NCBI GenBank assembly: GCA_963575745.1
Contig: CAUYUJ010009868.1
Coordinates: 359,110 to 423,109, forward strand
Source of the DNA: Prorocentrum cordatum
Lineage: Eukaryota > Sar > Dinophyceae > Prorocentrales > Prorocentraceae
Direction of reading: 5' to 3'
Length of the DNA: 64,000 bases
Of the stretch, positions 62,241 to 64,000 are shown piece by piece; the first letter of the stretch is position 1; each line of letters starts with the position of its first letter. The notes beneath the pieces are model-generated. The model did not search any database, was not told the origin of the DNA, and saw only the letters and a list, made by a program, of their open reading frames with translations. The translations under genes and the position numbers were made by a program.

Positions 62241-63000
62241 CTGTGGACAGCGATGCACGGTCTCGGCGCGTGACGGGCACTCGGTCTCCCTATCGTCGCT
62301 CCCGCGCGCAACCTCGTTGTGCGACCGCTCCCCGGGGCTCTGTGACCGTGAAGGGCTTGCTGACGTGGGTATACGGCAGCTTCTTCCTCTTCGAGCGCTT
62401 TCCTCGACTGGCGTTGCGTGGGTTGCGAGGCGCTGGCTGTCACTTAGTCGTTTGGTACACGCCCACTTCCGATTGACCGTGTGTCCCTCAGCAGGTGGGT
62501 ACTCGTGTACTTCTGCACTGCGGCACACCATATCTCTGGTCTCCTGCGTGCAGGCGCATCCCTCAGCAGTTGTTTTGAGGTTGCCTCAGTTGTCTTTGAC
62601 CTCAGGCTCACTCTGTCAGCCGCGGATGCGCATTCTGAAGCTGCGACGGTTCGCTGGCGCTGTCAGAATTCACCTCCTTGCTGGACGACGTCAGCTACGC
62701 TTCGGTCTGCTCATACCCGACAGACTCCCTGGGCTGACTTTCTCGCACGGAGTTTGGTTCCCACCACCATGCGGTTGTCGGTTGTCACGACCCATGACTG
62801 GGAATGTACGGCGCGCCATGTTGGCCGCGTCCGCTTTGCTTCCTGGGTGACTGACCCTTCAGACTCCCTGGGTTGCAGCTTGCACGACCGCCTGGCCTCT
62901 CAGACGCCCTGGGTTGCTGCTTGCCCCGCCGCCTGATCCGCGGCCCCCGCGCGCGCCCGGGAATTCGTCGCGGCCGCAGCCCGACCGTGACCCCTCGCCG
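62241..63000. other. Unassigned DNA with a two-copy ~40-bp repeat
   Basis: CAGACKCCCTGGGTTGCWGC occurs at about 62,859 and 62,900 in tandem, each followed by TTGC-CGACCGCCTG-like sequence. Overlapping chance frames elsewhere. Confidence 0.5.
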
Positions 63001-63009
63001 CCGGCGCTT

Positions 63010-63290
63010 CCGCCTGCGGCTGTAAAAAACAAGTACCCCCACCAGCGCGTCTCCTCGAATTTGCTCGGCATGCTTGCATGAGCGGTCGGCTGTCGACAGT
63101 GACGGCTGGGTTCGCAAATTATCTGGCTCTGTGCCCCAGTCAGTCCGATTGACCCGCCCTCTGGACTCCTCCTTGGGGCCGCAGATAAAAAAAAATACCC
63201 CCACCAGCAGCTGCGCACCCCGCTTTGACTGGACTCGCCGCTGGCGCGCTCGCCCGCGGCCGCTGAAGAAAACAGCGTATCCCCACCAGC
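63010..63290. repeat. Three junctions of A-rich run plus TACCCCCACCAG
   Basis: The pattern is GC-rich DNA, then GTAAAAAACAAG, ATAAAAAAAAA or GAAGAAAACAGCG, then TAYCCCCACCAGC, near 63,022, 63,187 and 63,266. The same TATCCCCACCAG without the A run precedes the long open frame at 59,878-59,889. Confidence 0.75.
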
Positions 63291-64000
63291 CGTTAGCCGC
63301 AGTCGTTCGCCGCAGTCGTCCCCGGTGTGCCCTTATCTCTCTGGCCCCTCACGACTGGGTTCGGTCACCCTACAGCGTCTGGCCAGCCCCCCGCCCTTGT
63401 GGGTCAGGCCCCTGGCGCCGTCAATACTTGGCACGATGCCCTGGCAGGGGCGAGGCGCAGAGTGCCGATGCACGGCCTGCCCGTCTGCTGTAGCAGTGCT
63501 CACCTTGGCCTTCGCCGCACCTGGCCGCAGCGCGTTACAGCCCCCCCCGCTGCTGGTCCAGTGTCGTCCGGTGTCGGCCCCAGCACGGCACCTGGCTCGG
63601 CCTCCCCGCCCTTTGGGACCTGGCCCCCAGGTGCCGTCAATACGGGCACGCTGGCCCCTGATGGGGCGGGGCGCGGCGTGCCTCTCGGCCCCGGCCGTTG
63701 GCTGTAGTTGGTTTCGCCGTGGCCATTGCCCTGACCTGGCCTTGGCCTGGCTCGGTATCCTTGGCATTGGCCCCTTTTGACGTCTCCGACTCACGCGTCT
63801 TGTCTCGGGCTACTGGGCTCCGGTTACCGCCGCCCTCGGTGTTTGCGACCGCGCTCTGACCCTCTCGCTTTGGCACCCATCTGGTTCCGTGGAGTCGGGT
63901 GAGGCACCCCGGCGCTCAGGGGACGTGCGTCCTGACCAGTTCCGGCGCGAGTGCTTGCATTCCCCTGGCATCTGGTCCCCAGTCACCGCCACTGCTGGCC
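63291..64000. repeat. ~215-bp two-copy repeat and flanking GC-rich DNA
   Basis: GGCCCCTGGCGCCGTCAATAC near 63,406 recurs as GGCCCCCAGGTGCCGTCAATAC near 63,624, each followed by GGCACG and GGGGCG-rich sequence. The remainder to the window end shows nothing else. Frames on both strands are chance-like. Confidence 0.65.

Noticed and set aside
1-64000. tRNA, rRNA and CRISPR features
   Set aside because: No cloverleaf with a GGTTCGA-type arm, no rRNA signature and no regularly spaced repeat/unique-spacer array was found; the tandem repeats lack unique spacers.

Overview
The window reads as nuclear DNA of a dinoflagellate (Symbiodiniaceae, Polarella or a relative). The evidence is three decayed LTR-retroelement assemblies whose protein motifs match families I know from dinoflagellate genomes. 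These include RT boxes of the type DVDDFKLSGP, a retropepsin DTGCGHNL, a methyltransferase-like domain fused into pol, and a gag of the WDPxGxVPFR type. The flanking DNA is GC-rich and packed with micro-, mini- and satellite repeats. I see no rRNA, tRNA, CRISPR or recognisable conserved host gene. The species cannot be fixed from this sequence alone.

Layout. (1) About 250-10,463, plus strand: element A, a frame-shattered Ty1/copia-type element with gag (zinc-binding segments), protease, integrase, RT and RNase H in order. (2) 11,330-16,854: composite B. A methyltransferase-like scrap leads into the second half of a gag (CCHC knuckle), then protease, a GRF-like zinc finger, a methyltransferase-like domain and integrase, all on plus. 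The first half of what looks like the same gag family sits on the MINUS strand at 16,145-16,854. The two gag pieces are complementary and meet the other fragments at both ends of a 4.5-kb segment, as an inversion would leave them. (3) 17,200-32,250: repeat-dominated DNA, including GAC/GCC, GAT and GGA arrays and a ~100-bp satellite with a 299-bp higher-order period. (4) 32,250-34,000: nothing recognised. (5) 34,003-50,372+: element C, a very long (>16 kb) degenerate copia-like element. It has a candidate 5' LTR, a tRNA-primer-like site, an interrupted gag, a protease, an integrase, an RT lacking its catalytic box, RNase H and the first 39 bp of a candidate 3' LTR, which runs into a 100-N assembly gap. 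(6) 50,473-59,800: more repeats, among them a GGCCTCTTGG array and its inverse, a GATC-rich array, GAT arrays, an 8-bp AGCCCTAT satellite and segmental repeats. (7) 59,868-61,394: the longest convincing non-repeat open frame in the window (about 509 codons), of unknown function, with no ATG near its 5' end. (8) 61,400-64,000: segmental repeats, some joined through A-rich runs followed by CCCCACCAG.

How the genes work together. In each element gag would package RNA, protease would cut the polyprotein, RT/RNase H would make cDNA and integrase would insert it. None of the three copies can do this as it stands: every domain carries stops, frameshifts, lost catalytic residues or deletions. The unusual biology is the extra cargo (methyltransferase-like and GRF-like domains) and the rearrangement history. 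Family assignments rest on motif recognition by eye; no database search was run.
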